A stretch of 32,429 bases of DNA from Phycisphaerae bacterium (GTDB taxonomy: Bacteria > Planctomycetota > Phycisphaerae > Phycisphaerales > SM1A02), in the NCBI GenBank assembly GCA_002711415.1, contig PARI01000002.1:4389-36817 (forward strand), written 5' to 3'. A program made the position numbers and the translations under genes. Of the stretch, positions 30,810 to 32,429 are shown one piece after another; within the stretch, counting starts at the first letter, position 1; each line of letters opens with the position of its first letter. The notes below the pieces were generated by a model. That model was not told the DNA's origin. It worked only from the letters and a program-made list of their open reading frames with translations, and searched no databases.

Positions 30810-32429
30810 TTACGGGCAGGAACCCCAGCCGGCAAGCAGGATACCCATGTCCGACCCATCGACAAGCCCGTTGCCATCGAGGTCCCCGGGGCACTCCCCG
30901 ATGCAACCCCACTGGCTCAGCAGGATTCCCAGATCCTTGCCCGAGACGCTTCCATCGCTGTCTAGGTCAGCGATGCATGGTGGTGGCGGCAGGACCTCGA
31001 TCGGCCCGAGGCTGGACTGGTTCCGGCGGATCCCGTTGATGTCGAAGGACAATGGCTGGTTGCCGGGAAGGATTCCGTTGCTGCTGGCGATCAACGAGCT
31101 TGCCGGTGGGGGAGTGTCGGTCGGAAACTGCTGAAGCAGGAAGACCGGCTTCGGGTCATTGGGCATCGAGGGGATCTCGAAGTAGGCGTTGTTGTTGATG
31201 ACGCAGGTCGGATCGGTGAGGTTGCAGTGCACCTGTCCGTATGGACCCCACTTGGAGAGGACCGTCTTGAACATAGTCGAGAATCGACTCGAAGCGGAAC
31301 CATCGTTGTCGAACTGGAACTTCATCCCGGGCGGCATGTTCTTGAAGACCAGGTGGGAGTGCCAGATGTTCGGCCTGTTGTCGGTCGTGGTCGCGTTGTA
31401 GAGCGAGTACTTGTCCAGGAATCCCACGTCGATCTGCGACAGGTCCATTTCGACCTGGGCGTTGATCAGCCATCCCCTCGCCTTGAAGTTCTGCAGCGCT
31501 CGAGCGGAATTGTCCTCGACCAGCAGCTTCAGGTCGGCGTTCAGCAGGGCCATGTTGTTGTTGAAGAGCTTTGCCGCGGTCAGGCCGTGTCCCTTGATCC
31601 CGTAGATGATCCCCCTGACGCTCTCCAGTTCGAATGCTGTCTTGAGTTGATTCATGCTCGGAGTCGTCTTGCATCCGTACTCGTGAGCGGTCACCGTGAA
31701 GTCGTAGAGGATGACCAGGTCCAGTTGGTAGCCCGGAAAGCCCGACGTGTGGCAGTAGAACGGGAACGCCCGGGCGCTGGAGAAGTCGTTCTCCCAGCTG
31801 GGAAGCGTCCCGCGAGCGGCGGTGCAGCGATGAAAGATCGTGCTGCTGCCACCCTTGGCCGTGTAGCTGTTGAAGATCGTCTCGCCGCTGGACCCGTAGT
31901 AGCTGGTGAAGCCCGCGGTACAGTCGATGAAGGTCGCGGTCCCGTCGTTGCCCTGTGGTCCGTTGTTCCAATGGGTGATCACGTGGTTCCGCGAGTAGAA
32001 GGCATGGCAGTTCCTGATCACGTTTCGATCGCCGTTGCGTGCCTGTGACTGGATGGCGTCCTCCTGCGAACCGTTCATGCCCCAGCCGTCCGCTCGCATG
32101 TTCTCCACCAGCGCAAGGTCGCCCTTGACCTGTATGCCTCTTCCCGAACTGGTACACCCCTCGAGGTGCGCCGTGTCCGGATCAACACCGTCACGGGGAT
32201 GCACGTAGAGGATGCCGCTCTCCTGGTCATAGAAGAAGCTGCCCGCTCGCTCATCCACCGCAACCACCGACTGGACCCTGGCCATTGGTCGATCCAGATC
32301 CGCGTCATGATCCTGTCGCACCCAGTGGACCTCCTGCCCCGACTGGACCGACCAGGTGTTCCGTGAACCCTTGACCGGTTCCCACGAACCGCTTCCAGCC
32401 GGCCACTGCAATGTAAAGCCGCTGATCCT
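30810..32429 (-). CDS. Secreted beta-helix protein with C-terminal dockerin-like repeats, 3' part
   Basis: At least 539 residues; the frame is open through the window edge, so the start is missing. The N-terminal part (SGILYVHPRDGVDPD, GIQVKGDLALVENMRADGWG, RNVIRNCHAFYSRNHVITHWN, GTATFIDCTAGFTSYYGSSGETIFNSYTAKGGSSTIFHRC) has the strand-turn periodicity of right-handed parallel beta-helix proteins. A Pro-rich linker (EVLPPPPC) leads to two EF-hand/dockerin-like motifs: DLDSDGSVSGKDLGILLSQWG and DLDGNGLVDGSDMGILLAGWG. Residue pattern D-x-D-x-D-G/D-x-N-x fits calcium loops. It is probably exported to the cell surface. No catalytic motif is recognised. Confidence 0.85.
   Translation of the reverse strand, partial: RISGFTLQWPAGSGSWEPVKGSRNTWSVQSGQEVHWVRQDHDADLDRPMARVQSVVAVDERAGSFFYDQESGILYVHPRDGVDPDTAHLEGCTSSGRGIQVKGDLALVENMRADGWGMNGSQEDAIQSQARNGDRNVIRNCHAFYSRNHVITHWNNGPQGNDGTATFIDCTAGFTSYYGSSGETIFNSYTAKGGSSTIFHRCTAARGTLPSWENDFSSARAFPFYCHTSGFPGYQLDLVILYDFTVTAHEYGCKTTPSMNQLKTAFELESVRGIIYGIKGHGLTAAKLFNNNMALLNADLKLLVEDNSARALQNFKARGWLINAQVEMDLSQIDVGFLDKYSLYNATTTDNRPNIWHSHLVFKNMPPGMKFQFDNDGSASSRFSTMFKTVLSKWGPYGQVHCNLTDPTCVINNNAYFEIPSMPNDPKPVFLLQQFPTDTPPPASSLIASSNGILPGNQPLSFDINGIRRNQSSLGPIEVLPPPPCIADLDSDGSVSGKDLGILLSQWGCIGECPGDLDGNGLVDGSDMGILLAGWGSCP

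Overview
The window looks like chromosomal DNA of a GC-rich planctomycete, most likely of the Phycisphaerae/Phycisphaerales kind. This is inferred from protein character, not from a marker gene. Two secreted proteins end in tandem EF-hand/dockerin-like repeats of the form D-x-D-x-D-G-x-V-x-G-x-D-L-G-x-(L/V)-L-A-x-W. There are secreted beta-helix proteins, a very long B12-dependent ribonucleotide reductase, a futalosine hydrolase (menaquinone by the futalosine route) and a PilMNOP/GspE pilus or secretion cluster. Most genes use GC-rich third positions. I see no insertion sequence, phage gene, CRISPR array, rRNA or tRNA.

Layout, left to right. (1) 1-1847 (+): the end of a sugar ABC-transporter permease overlapping a lipoprotein aldose 1-epimerase. 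(2) 1874-3841 (+): hisS followed by a futalosine-hydrolase gene. (3) 4041-9423 (+): five pilus/secretion genes, PilM, PilN, PilO, a PilP/GspC-like protein and a GspE/PilB ATPase, closed by a strong hairpin. (4) 9487-12161 (-): a secreted beta-helix protein, a DUF456 membrane protein and a small protein resembling the LigD phosphoesterase domain. (5) 12254-15511 (+): a TPR lipoprotein, an ArsR-HTH/methyltransferase fusion and ahcY, with a promoter plus overlapping palindrome just before ahcY. (6) 15591-17823 (-): a secreted dockerin-like protein and a thiolase. (7) 17953-18969 (+): class I fructose-1,6-bisphosphatase. (8) 18976-22861 (-): an MmgE/PrpD protein and a fused B12-binding/MeaB-type GTPase in an overlapping pair, a two-TM membrane protein and a Dabb-like lipoprotein. 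(9) 23230-27602 (-): nrdJ and dcd, the deoxynucleotide-supply genes. (10) 28394-30577 (+): a UvrD/PcrA helicase. (11) 30587-32429 (-): a small membrane protein and the 3' part of a secreted beta-helix/dockerin protein running off the edge.

The most interesting material is non-coding. The two longest gaps flank the nrdJ-dcd block. Each holds a minus-strand segment whose ends pair perfectly (13 bp at 23023-23035/23161-23173; 12 bp at 27883-27894/28128-28139), and on the minus strand the closing helix is followed by CGCC-TTTT(T)-CT. They look like two structured RNAs, or leader/trailer elements, of about 160 and 270 nt. I could not match either to RNase P RNA, tmRNA, SRP RNA, or a cobalamin or SAM riboswitch by their conserved motifs. 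Other points of note are the B12/GTPase fusion that lacks its mutase subunit in the window, and the operator-like palindrome on the ahcY -10 element beside a probable SAH/SAM-sensing regulator.
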